NCBI GenBank assembly: GCA_943704415.1
Contig: CALSCO010001739.1
Coordinates: 1-44,273, forward strand
Direction of reading: 5' to 3'
Origin: Parvularia atlantis
Taxonomy: Eukaryota > Opisthokonta > Rotosphaerida
Length of the DNA: 44,273 nucleotides
This document shows, piece after piece, positions 1 to 11,560 of this stretch. The notes beneath the pieces are model-generated. The model saw only the letters and a list, made by a program, of their open reading frames with translations. It did no database searches and was not told the origin of the DNA. Position 1 is the stretch's first letter. Every line of letters starts with the position of its first letter. A program made the position numbers and the translations under genes.

Positions 1-680
1 GTGCCGTTGATGCGCAGGTGCAACTCGCCGGTCGCACGCGCCTGCGTCCAGGTCGGCTCGGGCACGACACACCGCACGATCATCAGCATCGCGTCGGTCT
101 TGCTCGCCGGCGTCAGGCTGTGATGGCCGTGAACCGTCACAATGCCGTCCGCGCGCTGCACGCTCGCCGGCGCGGCCTGCGCGAACGGCTCGGCCGCGAA
201 CGTGCACTCAACCTTCGGCGTGTTGTCCGGATTGCGCAGCCGCGCGTAGTGCACGAGGAACGCAATCGTCTCGTCGCCGGTGAACTCGGGCTGGCTCACG
301 AGGCGCGCCGGGTCGAGCGGCGCAGGGAACCGCGGCGCGGCGCTGTCGGCGTTTCGAACGGGTCGTAGCCAGAGCGTGCGGTCGCGCAGGATGTCGGCGG
401 GCTCGGCCGGCACCGCGGGTGCCTCGCCGGTCGCGAGCGTGGTCGCAGGCGTGGGCGCAGGCGGCGTGGACACATGAGACGCGTCTGCCGGCTTCAGCTT
501 TGGTTGTGCCGTCGCAGATCCGCCAGCGATAGGCGGCGCCGATGTCCCGGCCACGAGGACAGAGTCGGGCATGTAAGCACCGGCACGGCCACCGCCCGGC
601 GGGTCGCGCAGCGCGACCAGCGCGAGGCCCACGAGCGCCGCGGCCGCGCACAGCGCCACAAGGCGACGTGCGGCCGTCAT
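1..680 (-). CDS. N-terminal part of a single-pass membrane protein (partial)
   Basis: The minus strand is open from an ATG at 680-678 to the left edge (226 codons, no stop), so the gene continues outside the window. The first 25 residues form a basic start (TAARR) and a hydrophobic stretch rich in Ala, Leu and Val, which reads as a signal anchor. A stem rich in Pro, Ala and Thr follows to about residue 95. Then comes a folded-looking part with the motifs TGDETIAFLVHYARL and MLMIVRCVVPEP. The anchor-plus-stem layout is typical of Golgi type II glycosyltransferases, and the gene lies 2.7 kb from another such gene (3349-4677). I cannot assign a family from the visible part. Its start lies 29 bp from the divergent ATG16 start. 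Confidence 0.6.
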   Translation of the reverse strand, partial: MTAARRLVALCAAAALVGLALVALRDPPGGGRAGAYMPDSVLVAGTSAPPIAGGSATAQPKLKPADASHVSTPPAPTPATTLATGEAPAVPAEPADILRDRTLWLRPVRNADSAAPRFPAPLDPARLVSQPEFTGDETIAFLVHYARLRNPDNTPKVECTFAAEPFAQAAPASVQRADGIVTVHGHHSLTPASKTDAMLMIVRCVVPEPTWTQARATGELHLRING

Positions 681-709
681 GAAGGACAACTCGTTGTGCA
701 CACAGAGCG

Positions 710-3261
710 ATGGCGCTCGCGGCTGTCTCCGGGCGCGACGCGCCGTGGCTCGTCGGCCTCAAGGCGCAGCTGGCGGACCGCGACCGGCTGCAGACGCAGG
801 CCTTCGCGTCGCTGATCGCCTCCCGTGCGTCGCGGGCGGGCCGCGGGCGTGCGCGGCGCGGTGCGTGACACGGGCCGCAGAGAACGAGGCGTACCGCGCG
901 TTCAAGGCGCTCGAGGGCAAGGCCGCGTCGCTCGAGGCCGACAACCGAGCCCTGCGCGACAAGGTCGACGCGCTGCAGCGCGTCGTGGGCGTCGGCGGCA
1001 AAGGGTGCGCGCGGGCGCCGGCAGCCGCGCGCCGCTCACGTGACCGCGTCCAGCCCCATCGCCAACCCGAAGGAGGTCGAGGACCTGAAGGCGCAGCTGG
1101 CCGACTACAAGGAGCGGCTAATCGTGCGCGCGCGGGCGCGGCCGCCACAGCACGGCGTGGGTGCTCACGGCGCGTGCAGGAGGCGTTGCAGAAGGAGAAC
1201 GCGGCCAACAAGAAGCTGGCCGACCTGAGCGAGGTCCTGCGCAAGAAGGACGAGGAGCACAAGCGGCAGGAGGAGAAGTGTGCCGCCACCTCGTGCCCGA
1301 AGCGCAGCTGACACGCTCGCGTGCGTGCGTGCGCCGCGCGACAGGGAGCTCAAGCTGCACGACGACAACTTCAACCTCAGCCGGCAGCTCCTGGACGAGC
1401 GCGAGCTGTCGAAGAACAAGGACATCACCAACCAGGTCCTGCACGACGAGCTTCAGGCGCTGCAGCTTGAGCTGATCAACCGCAATGAGCGGCTGAACAA
1501 GGTGCGGGCGCCGGACGCGCGATGCGCGGACGCTGCATTGACCCGGCGCAAATGACGAAATGCAGCTCGAGGAAGAGAACAAGCAGCTGCTGACGCGCTG
1601 GCTGCACAAGATGAACGAGGAGGCGACCAAGGTCAACGAGGCCAACGCGTTCATCCAGGAGTGCGTCCGCGCGTGCATTGTGCGTGCGCGCGAGACCATG
1701 AACTGACCGCGCGCGCACACACAGGGCGATGCAGCCGAAGCCAGTGCCCATCACGGACGGCCCGGCGGTGTCGGAGGGCACGGACCCGCTGCTCGGGAGC
1801 GCACGGTGCGGTCGCGGGCGGCGGACACTGAGACCTGCGCTGAGCGTGCGCCTGCCAGCCTGCGGCCGGCCGTGGTCTTCATCCCGGCCATCGCCAAGCG
1901 CAAAATCACGGCGCACGAGGGCGAGATCAACTGCATCCAGGGTGCGCCTGGCGTGCCCTTGTCGCGCGCACACTGACTCGGCTTGCGCAAAACAGCCGCC
2001 AACGCCTCCAACCTGTTTGCGACGGGCAGCAGCGACAACAAGGTCAAGGTGTTTGACACGTCGGGTGCGTTGTCGCGGCACCGCCGCCGCGATGTCGCGA
2101 TGTCGCCCGCTGACGCCGCACGGCCGCTCAGGCGCTCTCAAGACCGTGCTGCGCGGCGCCACACAGAGCGTCATGTCGGTGCAGTTCAGCCGGGTGCGCT
2201 GCGGCCGTGTGCGCATGCCGTCCGCCGCGGCCAACGCGCGCTTTCTGCGCAGGCCGACGACATGATCTTGGCCGCGGGCAACGACAACACGACGCGGCTG
2301 TGGCACATCGAGAGTGCGCGATCGCGCGTGCGTGGGCGGCCACGGCGTGAGAGGCCCTCGAGCGTGACGCGCGCGCACGCCCCACCGCAGCTCACGTTCA
2401 CGGGTCACATTGGCAAGGTGTTCTCGGCCAAGTTCTCGCCCGACTCGACCAAGGTCATCTCGGGCAGCCACGACCGCACGATCAAGGTCTGGGATATGAA
2501 CCGGGGCTACTGTGCGTCTCGCGCGCACAGCGGCGACGCGCGCGCGCGCTGGCTGAGTTTGTTGTGCGCCGCAAGGCAACCGCACGATCTTCTCGTACTC
2601 GAGCTGCAACGACCTGTGCGTGTCGGACGAGGCCGGCAACAATATCATCAGCGGGCACCTGGACAACCACATCCGCTTCTGGGACAGCCGCTCCGGCGAC
2701 TGCGTGAAGGAGATCACGGGCGTGCACAGCCAGCAGATCACATCGCTGACGATCTCGCCGTGTGCGTCGCGCAGCGCTGTGCGTGCGTGCTCGCGCGTTG
2801 CTCATTGCTCGCCCCGTCGGTGCAGCCGGCAACGAGTTCCTCACCAACTCACGCGACAACACGCTCAAGCTGATCGACCAGCGCATGCTGCACGTGCTGC
2901 ACACGTACAGGTGCGCAGCGGCGTCGTGGCGGCCCAGCCCGACTAACGCGGCACCGCTCGACCAGCGCCGAGACGTACAAGACCGGCATGAACTGGGCCA
3001 AGTCGTCCTTCAGCCCCGACGGCGCGTACATCGTGGCCGGCAGCCAGGACGGGAGCATCTTCGTGTGGAACACGCAGACGACCAAGGTCGAGCGCGTGCT
3101 CAAGGGCCACAACGTCGCCGTGGCCGCCGTGTCGTGGAGCGCCAACGGCATGCAGATGTACAGCGCCGACAAGGACAAGACGGTGATCATCTGGGAGGTG
3201 TGCATGGTGGGCGCGCGCGGGTGTTCTTCTCGCTGACGTGCACACCGTGCAGGCCGACTGA
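710..3261 (+). CDS. ATG16: Autophagy protein ATG16, WD40-bearing (ATG16L1 type)
   Basis: Scaffold that recruits the ATG12-ATG5 conjugate to set the site of ATG8 lipidation on the phagophore. The N-terminus (PWLVGLKAQLADRDRLQTQA) matches the ATG5-binding helix of ATG16. A coiled coil follows (LADLSEVLRKKDEEHKRQEE, then TRWLHKMNEEATKVNEAN), then seven-bladed WD40 sequence from about 1880, with GSHDRTIKVWD, SGHLDNHIRFWD, TNSRDNTLKLID and GSQDGSIFVWN. About 16 short exons; the first ten are 710-824, 881-1004, 1054-1123, 1180-1277, 1345-1501, 1566-1660, 1725-1805, 1859-1941, 1996-2064 and 2132-2193, all in phase. The last intron (3198-3252) leaves a final exon coding Ala-Asp-stop. The WHIE/LTFTGH junction near 2313-2391 does not fit a canonical intron. 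Yeast Atg16 lacks WD40 repeats, so this is the animal/amoeba/plant form. Confidence 0.93.
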
Positions 3262-3348
3262 TGAGTGTTCACGTGCACGAAAAAGTGTGCGTGATGCGTG
3301 CGCAACAAACAAAAAACACATTTTGGCCACGAGCGAGTATGTGCAAAG

Positions 3349-4677
3349 TTAGTTCTTGGCTGCCGCGCCCTTGGCTGCCGTGGGCGGCTTGCTCGCGGTA
3401 GGCGGCCTGGCATCGCCGTCGGTGCGCTTGGCGTCCCCGCTACCCGCGCTCGCGACCTGATGCCGCTCGGTCGTGAGCACGTAGAGGTAGTACGGGTCGA
3501 ACGGGCGCATGTGACGGGTTGTCTTGGCCGGGCTGGCCATCGGCGGGAACCCGGACGCGTCGATGCAGCCAAATTCGACGCAGGTCACGCACACGCGTCC
3601 GCCGTGCGCCAGGAGCGAGTTGGCCACGGTGCGAAACTCGAGGCCCTGCTTCGAGCCGGACCCCTTGATCCGGTAAAAGTGCTGCGAGCGCGCGACCATA
3701 TTCTCGAGCACACCCGCGACCCACTTGAAGTGGAACACGGGCAGGTTGTTGATGCCGCGGGCAAAGTAGTTGCGCTCGTCGTTGTCGTGCAGCGCGTGCC
3801 AGCCGCCGTTGCCGACGTACATGTGCCCGCGGTGCGCCGCGATCTTGTTCAGGTTGCCGTGCGTGTGGTTCTGCAGGGCCTTGGTCGCGGCGCAGACGAG
3901 CGGGAAGGCCGACCAGATGTCCATGTCGAGCGAGAGCGGGAGCAGTTGGCCGTCGGCCGCCACGCGGTCGCGGAACTCGCCGCGCACATACGAGATCTGG
4001 TAGCGCGAGCACTCGGTCAGGAACGAGACGTAGTCGTGCCCGGGCGGGAGCCCGTGGAACTCGTCGATGTCGACGTGCACGATCCAGTCGAGGTCGTCCG
4101 CGCCCAAGTGCCGCTTCGCCTCCTCGTAGATCACCAGCTTCATGTCGGTCTCGAACGGGCGGCGCCACCAGCTGAAGGTGACAGCGGCGGGCAGCTCGGC
4201 GATCTGCGCGGCGCACTGGGCCTCGTAGCGGTCGCGGCCGGGCGCGGCGTGCATGGTCACGTGCATGCGCTCCCAGGGGATGCCGAGGCCGTGGTAGTAG
4301 TGCGCCTGGTGCCAGCCGAGCTCGGGCGGCTCGTTGCAGTCCCACGTGGTGAAGAAGAAGATGCGCAGGGGCTCGCGCGGCGGGACGTGTCGCAAGCCGC
4401 CCGGCGGCACGGCGATCCGCAAGAGATCGGGCTTGGGCGGATTGTACGGACGCACGCCCGGCGGCAGCGTGTACGTGAGCACGAGCTCGCGTGGGCGTGC
4501 GGGCGCGACGTCGATCTCGGTCCGCTCGGTCGGCGCCACATAGCCCACCGCGAAGCGCTCCAGCGCCGGCTGCTCAGGCGCGTCCGTGTCCGGCTGCGTG
4601 CGCAGGCGGTCCACGGCCAGCAGGCCCATGGCCAGCAGCACCGAGGCGAGGATGGCCCGCGCGGCTCGATTGCGCAT
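3349..4677 (-). CDS. GT92-like type II membrane glycosyltransferase, single exon
   Basis: An uninterrupted frame of about 442 residues from the chosen Met (MRNRAARAILAS). An in-frame upstream ATG at 4728 would add 17 residues. I prefer 4677 because it places the hydrophobic anchor (ILASVLLAMGLLAV) at residues 8-21. A Pro-rich stem leads to a catalytic-looking domain with IFFFTTWDCNEPPELGW, DMKLVIYEEAKRHLG, the acidic motif HVDIDEFHGLP (a DxDEF sugar-nucleotide/metal site as in GT92/DUF23 and GT2-like enzymes), YVGNGGWHALHD and PVFHFKWVAG. Conserved-looking Cys pairs near the end (CVTCVEFGC) suit a lumenal protein. The C-terminal 40 residues are low-complexity Ala/Pro/Lys/Thr. The gene has no intron although its neighbours are densely split. 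The acceptor substrate is unknown. Confidence 0.72.
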   Translation of the reverse strand: MRNRAARAILASVLLAMGLLAVDRLRTQPDTDAPEQPALERFAVGYVAPTERTEIDVAPARPRELVLTYTLPPGVRPYNPPKPDLLRIAVPPGGLRHVPPREPLRIFFFTTWDCNEPPELGWHQAHYYHGLGIPWERMHVTMHAAPGRDRYEAQCAAQIAELPAAVTFSWWRRPFETDMKLVIYEEAKRHLGADDLDWIVHVDIDEFHGLPPGHDYVSFLTECSRYQISYVRGEFRDRVAADGQLLPLSLDMDIWSAFPLVCAATKALQNHTHGNLNKIAAHRGHMYVGNGGWHALHDNDERNYFARGINNLPVFHFKWVAGVLENMVARSQHFYRIKGSGSKQGLEFRTVANSLLAHGGRVCVTCVEFGCIDASGFPPMASPAKTTRHMRPFDPYYLYVLTTERHQVASAGSGDAKRTDGDARPPTASKPPTAAKGAAAKN

Positions 4678-4736
4678 CGTGCTCGGCCGCGTTTGCATCC
4701 GGCCGCGACAAGCCGCCGGCACACGCAATTCCCAGC

Positions 4737-6667
4737 ATGGCGGCGACCGCAGAGGCCATCGCTGCGGCGCTCGTGGGCGCGCTGCACGACTCGCGCAAGG
4801 CGCGCGAGGGCGGTGCGGCCGGCGGCGGAAGTGACGACGAGGCGGCCGTGCACGAGCGCGCGCTGGCCGCAGCCAGAACCGCCGTGGCCGCGTTCGTGCA
4901 GGAGAACACGAAGAAGGGCGTGACGCCGTGGGAGGTGACCGAGGTCGACTACGACAAGCTCATCCGCGACTTTGGCTGCTCGGCCATCGAGCCCGCGCTC
5001 ATCGAGCGCCTCGAGCGCCTCACCGGGCGCCGCGCGCATCCGCTGCTCCGGCGCAACGTCTTCTTCTCGCACCGGTCCGCTCGCGCGCGCGCGCCACGTG
5101 GCTCGCAGCCTTACGCAACACACCACGCGCGCGCGCCGACAGCGAGCTGACGACGATCCTCGACCGCTTCGAGCAGAAGAAGCCGTTCTACCTGTACACG
5201 GGGCGTGGGCCGTCGAGCGAGAGCATGCACATCGGGCACATGATCCCGTTCCTGTTCTGCAAGTGCGCGGAGGACCCGATCGCTGGCTGCGCTCACACAC
5301 CCCGCGCGCAGGTACCTGCAGGACGTCTTTGACGTGCCGCTCGTGATCCAGCTGACGGACGACGAGAAGTTCCTGTGGAAAGACCTCTCGCTCGACCAGT
5401 GCCACCGCTACGCGATGGACAACGCCAAGGACATCATCGCCATCGGCTTCGACGTCAACAAGACGTTCATCTTCTCCGACCTGGACTACATCGGGTGCGT
5501 GTACTGCTCACGGTGAAGTGCACGCCGGCGGGCGCGTGACGTGTGTGCCGCGCAGCCACATGTACCCGACGATCGTGCAGATCGAGAAGATGGTCACGTT
5601 CTCGAGCGCGCGCGCCATCTTCGGCTTCACGAACGAGTGCGCCGCCTGGCGAGCGCGTGCTCGTCGCACTCAACCCGGGTGCGTCGCAGGGATGCCATCG
5701 GGAAGATTTCGTTCCCCGCGATCCAGGCCGCGCCGGCCTTCCCGACCGCGTTCCCGCACATCTTCGGGACGCGCAAGGACATCCCGTGCCTGATCCCGTG
5801 TGCGATCGACCAGGTGCGGCCCCGCGCAGCAGGCGGCCAGCGAGCGTCATCTTAATGCGCCTGTGCGCGCGCGCACAGGACCCGTACTTCCGCATGACGC
5901 GCGACGTTGCGCCGCGGCTCAAGATGCCCAAGCCGTGCCTGATCCACTCCAAGTTTATCCCGGCGCTGCAGGTGCGCGCGGCGGGTGGGCGACCACAGAT
6001 GCGCTGACCCGTCACATCGGCTTAGGGCCACAACACCAAGATGAGCGCGTCCGACGCCAACTCGGCCATCTTCCTGACCGACACGCCGGACCAGATCAAG
6101 AAGAAGGCGCGCATGGGCGACGCGCGCACCCCTCGCGGTCGCCTGACTGGCCGCGCGCGCAGATCAACAAGTACGCCTTCTCGGGCGGGCAGGACACGCT
6201 GGAGAAGCACCGCGAGCTCGGCGGCAACCCGACGGTTGACATCCCATTCCAGTACATGAGCTTCTTCCTCGAGGACGATGCCGAACTGCAGCAGATCCAC
6301 GACGTGCGTGCGGCCGTGCAGCCCAGCGAGCGCGGCCTGACGCGCGGCGCATGCGCGCGCGGGCCGCAGGACTACCGCAGCGGCAAGATGCTCACGGGCG
6401 AGATCAAGCAGAAGTGCATCTCGGTGCTGCAGCCGATCGTCGCCGACTTCCAGAAGGTGCGCAGGCTGCGCGTGCGACCAGTGCGCGTGCGACCTGTGCG
6501 CAGGAGACTGACGGGTGCGGCCGTAGCGGCGTGCCACCATCACCGACGAGGTCGTGCGCGAATTTATGCGTGTGCGCCCGATGGCCTTTCAGGCTGGGCC
6601 CACGCCGAGCACCGCGTCCACCCCGAGCGCCGCGTCCACCCCGAGCGCCGCGCCCAGCACAGCATAG
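4737..6667 (+). CDS. WARS: Tryptophanyl-tRNA synthetase, cytosolic eukaryotic type
   Basis: Charges tRNA-Trp with tryptophan in the cytosol (class Ic synthetase). Ten exons: 4737-5074, 5143-5262, 5312-5494, 5556-5636, 5690-5813, 5879-5971, 6026-6106, 6163-6303, 6370-6456 and 6527-6667. They sum to 1389 nt (462 residues) in frame. Motifs include [20 protein letters not shown] with the HIGH-type [66 protein letters not shown], and KMSAS as the KMSKS-class loop ([10 protein letters not shown]). The N-terminal extension of about 80 Ala-rich residues has no WHEP domain. The C-terminus ends in a Thr-Pro-Ser-Ala tail built from short DNA repeats (6600-6660). Intron 7 (6107-6162) uses a GC donor, fixed by conservation of [14 protein letters not shown] across the junction. 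Confidence 0.97.
6107..6162 (+). other. GC-AG intron in the tryptophanyl-tRNA synthetase gene
   Basis: The exon ends ATCAAGAAGAAG and the intron starts GCGCGCATGG. It carries a CTGAC box and ends CGCGCAG before ATCAACAAG. No GT exists at a usable place, and the family-conserved residues on both sides fix the boundary. It is otherwise identical in layout to the GT-AG introns here. Confidence 0.85.
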
Positions 6668-6705
6668 CTTTTGTTTTTGGTTCTTCGCGCTTTCTTCTGG
6701 AGGCC

Positions 6706-8005
6706 TCAGCACAAGGCACTGTGGTTGCTGTCGGCGAGCACCTTGCGCACCGCGTCTGCCTCGCAGTAGTACCCGACCGGCTCGAGCGCCTGCCAGAGCG
6801 CGAGCGCTATTGGCCCACGTCGTCAGGCGCTTGCCCGCGGCGATGACAGTGCACGCACCGCGATCGGCCGTCCACCCTGCATTGGCCATGGCCGTGCGTA
6901 GTACAGTCACGTACATGCGGATGAGCTGCAGCGCGACGCTGCGCAGCCCGCGCGCCGTGTGCACGCTCGAACGCAGCGGCTCGGGCGCGTCGGCCAGCAC
7001 CGCCGCGGCAGACGACAACAGCGCCGTGAAGCAGCGCTCGTGCAGCCAGTACAGGAGCTCGGCTGCGTACATGACCGCGAGCAGCGACGTTGAGCTGTTG
7101 AAGCCTGGCAAGGCGTCGAGCGGTGAGCGACGCCACTGCACAGCGCTGTTGTGTGCCTTTAGCCTGCAGGCTCTTCGAGTCGTAGTCGGCGGACCCGACC
7201 GGCTCAAGCATGGTCAGCCCGAGCGGACCCGCGGCGTCGGCGTCGTCGTCCCCGGGCGCCGGCAGCGGCAGCACAAACGTCCCGCTGAGCGCGAGCATCG
7301 TGTGCAGCGCTTCCACGCCGCGCCACAGATCCTGGCGTCCGCATGAGCGCGCGGTTGTCCCTGTGTGCAGCGCAACGTACCGCGTGCGGCATCTCGTGCA
7401 GGTGCCGCCGCCGGTCGAGCACGCTCGCAAACATGAAGTGCAGCGCACCGCGCCGCCAGTACACCGCCTCGACCTGCTCGGCCTCATACACGCGCAGCAG
7501 CAGCGCCCGCTCGTTGTCGCCGTGCGCCTCCTCGACCGCCGCGGCCATCCGTGCAGGCTCGTGCGTGTAGTCCACCAGGCGCGCAAAGTCCTCCCAGCCG
7601 GCCTGGGCGTGCGCGCCCTCCTGCCCGAGCACGCGCGTCTCCTCGACAAACGTCACGTCCATGAAGGCCTGCACGCCCGCGCGGGTCAGGCGCGCGGGGC
7701 ACGATCGGGCGCGCCCGCACCGTCATCCACGCGCGCCAGTACGAGCGCCGCAGCGTCGCGGCATCGTCCAGCGGCCGTGGCGCGGCGTCGGGCGCGGGCG
7801 GCGGCCGCATCGCCTGCGCGATCTGCTCGAGCGCGGCGCCGCCGTCGCCGTCGTCGCGCGGGACGGCCGTGCGCGCTGCGACGGCGTCCAGGACGCGCAT
7901 CGCCCGCTGCGCCGCCTCGTCGAGCTCCTTGACCGGCGCGGCGTGGTGCGCGCGCTCGGCGGTGGCGAGCAGCAGCACGCGTTCGAGCGCCGCTGTGACA
8001 GACAT
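6706..8005 (-). CDS. Unrecognised mostly helical protein, about 6 exons
   Basis: Starts at ATG 8005-8003 (MSVTAALERVLLLATAERAH). Exons joined through standard introns read on through WRAWMT|AFMDVTFVEETRVLG, RLVDYTHEPARMAAAVEEAH, VEAVYWRRGALHFMFASVLD, DLWRGVEALHTMLALSG, then FNSSTSLLAVMYAAELLYWL, HTARGLRSVALQLIRMYVTV and a last exon LALWQALEPVGYYCEADAVR ending SNHSALC and TGA at 6706. The exon after DYDSKSLQ (about 7140-7165) is the least certain join. Composition is Ala/Leu/Arg-rich and helical, without signal peptide, clear membrane segment or catalytic motif. I do not recognise the family; an Armadillo/HEAT- or TPR-like fold is possible. It is tail-to-tail with the synthetase gene (38 bp) and its ATG is 9 bp from the next gene's ATG. 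Confidence 0.7.
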
Positions 8006-8014
8006 CAGATTGCG

Positions 8015-8715
8015 ATGGAACTCCTCGCGCCATCCGAGGCGTCGTGCCTCACGCTCGCCCGGCCGGCGTCGCTGTGGGGCGTGCCGCTCGCGGGCGTGTT
8101 TGCGGCGCTCGCCGCGGCCTCGCTCGTGTACGTCTGGGTCGGCCCGGTCTTCAACGCGGTGCAGGTGCGCTTCAGCGCGATGCGCGCAGGGCGGCGCTCA
8201 CAGCGCACGGCGGGCAGTTCCTCGGCCTGCTCTACGTCGCCCTGTGCATGCTCGACGAGCGCGAGACGGTCGAAGTCGACCGGACGCAGCGCGAGATCCG
8301 CCTGCGGCGCACGATGCTCGGCGTGCCGGTCGCGACCGTCGCGCTGCGGCTGGACGACGTCGACGGCTTTGACGAGCAGGTCGAGAAGTCGGGCTCGGGC
8401 CTGAAGCGGTGCGCCGCGCAGGGCGGGAAGCGAGCGGAGGGTGGGGCCGATGGCCTGACCGAGAGTGGCGCGCGCAGCTACCGCATGGCGGCGCTGCTCG
8501 GCACGGGCGCGACCGTCCCGCTCACGGCGAGCTTCGTGTACACGTCGGTGCAGCCGCACCTTGCCGCCGTGCGCGAGTTTGTGGGCATGCCGAGCGGTGG
8601 CCTGGCGGACGAGTTTGGGGCGCTGCCGGACGAGGACGACCACGCCGGCGATGCGCCCACCGCTGCGGCAGGCGATGCCGCGGGGGGCGCGCGACGGCGG
8701 CGGCGCGACGACTGA
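8015..8715 (+). CDS. CYBC1/EROS-like small membrane protein
   Basis: Three exons, 8015-8164, 8218-8408 and 8478-8715, give 192 residues, close to the length of human CYBC1 (EROS). The layout also agrees. A short N-terminus precedes a hydrophobic hairpin (VPLAGVFAALAAASLVYVW and FLGLLYVALCML), then a PH-like beta-rich part (ETVEVDRTQREIRLRRTMLG, VALRLDDVDGFDEQVEKSG, RYRMAALLGTGATVPLTASF), a helix and an acidic, disordered tail. The second intron (8409-8477) is 69 nt and in frame; it is supported by its GTGCG start, CTGAC box and CGCAG end, and by the KR-YRM join. In vertebrates EROS chaperones NADPH-oxidase gp91phox in the ER; related proteins occur in plants and protists. The match is by layout and scattered similarity, so the family call is moderate. 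Confidence 0.55.
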
Positions 8716-8884
8716 GAGCTGCAGTGTGCAAAGCCGTGCGAACTCAAAACGCCAGCACGAGTGGCCATCCATCAGTCGCCACCGGAGGCGCGTGACCACT
8801 TCCTCCTTCCTCCTTCTGGCTCGTCCTTCCGGCCGACCGCGCCCTCGCTCCCGCCTTCGCCACCGCCCCACCGCCCCCAAGAAG

Positions 8885-9546
8885 ATGTCGCCCTTCAACG
8901 GCTCGTACGTGCTCGACTCGGCCAAGTCGGGCCCGGTCGACAAGCTGCTGGCCGCGCAGGTGCGGACCGCCTCTGCCTTTCCGGCGCGTGCTTGTCCTCG
9001 CTCACACGCCGTGCGCTGGCGCCGGCGCAGGGTGTGGGCTGGATCCAGCGCAACATCGCCGCGTCGCTGTCGCAGACGATCACGCTCACGATCAACGGCG
9101 ACAAGCTCACGCTCAAGTGCACCCTCCGCTCGCGCGCGCGCGCGTTGCGCTTATTGCGCTCGCCGCCTCTCTTCAGGCAGGAGACTTCGCTCAAGAACAA
9201 CGAGATCACGCTCACCCTCGGCGGCGAGCCCGAGACGTTTACGGACGACATGGCTGGCGGCCAGGCCAAGCGCAGCGCGCGGCTCGAGGGCGACCAGCTG
9301 ATCCAGGTGCGCGCTTGTTCTATTTTCAGGCCCGCCTCTGACCCTTCCCAAGGTCATTGAGAGCGCCGTCGGCGTGACAACGATCACGCGCACGCTCGAG
9401 AGTGACGGCAAGGTGCGGATCGGGGGGGGGCGCGCGCGCACGCAGTGCGTGGCTCACGCCGACGATAGGTCCTCAAGGCCGCCATCACCTTCGTGCCGAA
9501 GAGCGGCGAGACGATCTCGGTCGTCCGCTACTTCAACCGCAAGTGA
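8885..9546 (+). CDS. Cytosolic fatty-acid-binding protein (iLBP/FABP family)
   Basis: Five exons, 8885-8959, 9031-9116, 9177-9306, 9353-9412 and 9469-9546, total 429 nt (142 residues), close to the 127-140 usual for FABPs. The N-terminus ([16 protein letters not shown]) replaces the FxGxW start. Next come the helix-turn-helix lid ([18 protein letters not shown]), the strands [13 protein letters not shown], then [20 protein letters not shown], and the end [13 protein letters not shown], which corresponds to the R-x-Y anion-binding pair and C-terminus of animal FABPs. It likely carries fatty acids or other hydrophobic ligands in the cytosol. Intron 3 (9307-9352) has a clear CTGAC branch box. 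The invariant Trp of the first strand is replaced by Tyr. FABPs are mostly studied in animals. Confidence 0.88.
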
Positions 9547-9879
9547 GCGCCCGTCGCATGCGCCGTCACCCACCCCGTTCTGTGTCCCGCGGGCCTCTGT
9601 GTGTCGAGGTCGATCGCATGCTCCGTCTGGCCGTGAGCACACAAACGTACAAGCGCGGCGAGCCGTGTCAAAGAGGCAGAGAGAGAGGTCAAGGGAAGCG
9701 AGGAGACAGACGACAGGGCGTCGTTTTTTGGTGACGGGGTGTCATGCAAAAAGACGCAGAGGGGGAGAACGGAGAAGGGGACTATGTGTGGGGGAGGCCG
9801 GCATCGTCGCCGCGCAGCCGCACACCGAGCGCGCCAGGCCCCCTCCTTGCCGATGCTATCAATTGTTACGCCCGCGCGC
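9547..9879. other. 333-bp intergenic region between convergent 3' ends
   Basis: Holds the 3' flanks of the FABP gene (+) and the PP2A gene (-). The stretch 9655-9790 is purine-rich on the plus strand (AGAG, GAGGAGAC, GGGGGAGAACGG). I see no reading frame with codon or protein character, no RNA gene and no obvious terminator element. Confidence 0.6.
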
Positions 9880-11345
<1,466 letters not shown>

Positions 11346-11560
11346 GGCTGCGGCGCGCGCGCGGGGGGCTGGCCTCGGGCGCTGCGGCGCGCGCGCGTGG
11401 TTGAGTGTGGGCGCTTTGGCACGGCGGAAGGCGATGGAACGGATGCGAAGCGTCGAGCGTCGAGAAGGGTATCTGCGGCGTAGACGCACTGAACTGAACC
11501 GTAGAGACCTTTTCGCGCTTTATGAAGCAAATGTCATCTCTCGTCATCGTCTTACCTCAC

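Noticed and set aside
1476-2741. Minus-strand open frame of 421 codons
   Set aside because: Covers ATG16 exons and introns indiscriminately; the plus-strand WD40 protein explains the sequence.
4726-4728. Upstream ATG of the GT92-like gene as the true start
   Set aside because: It would put 17 extra residues before the signal anchor and leave only 8 bp to the divergent synthetase start; possible, but the Met at 4677 gives the normal anchor layout.
3298-4923. Plus-strand open frame of 541 codons opposite the GT92-like gene
   Set aside because: Arg/Ala/Val-rich translation with no motif; it is the antisense shadow of the strongly supported minus-strand glycosyltransferase, favoured by high GC at third positions.
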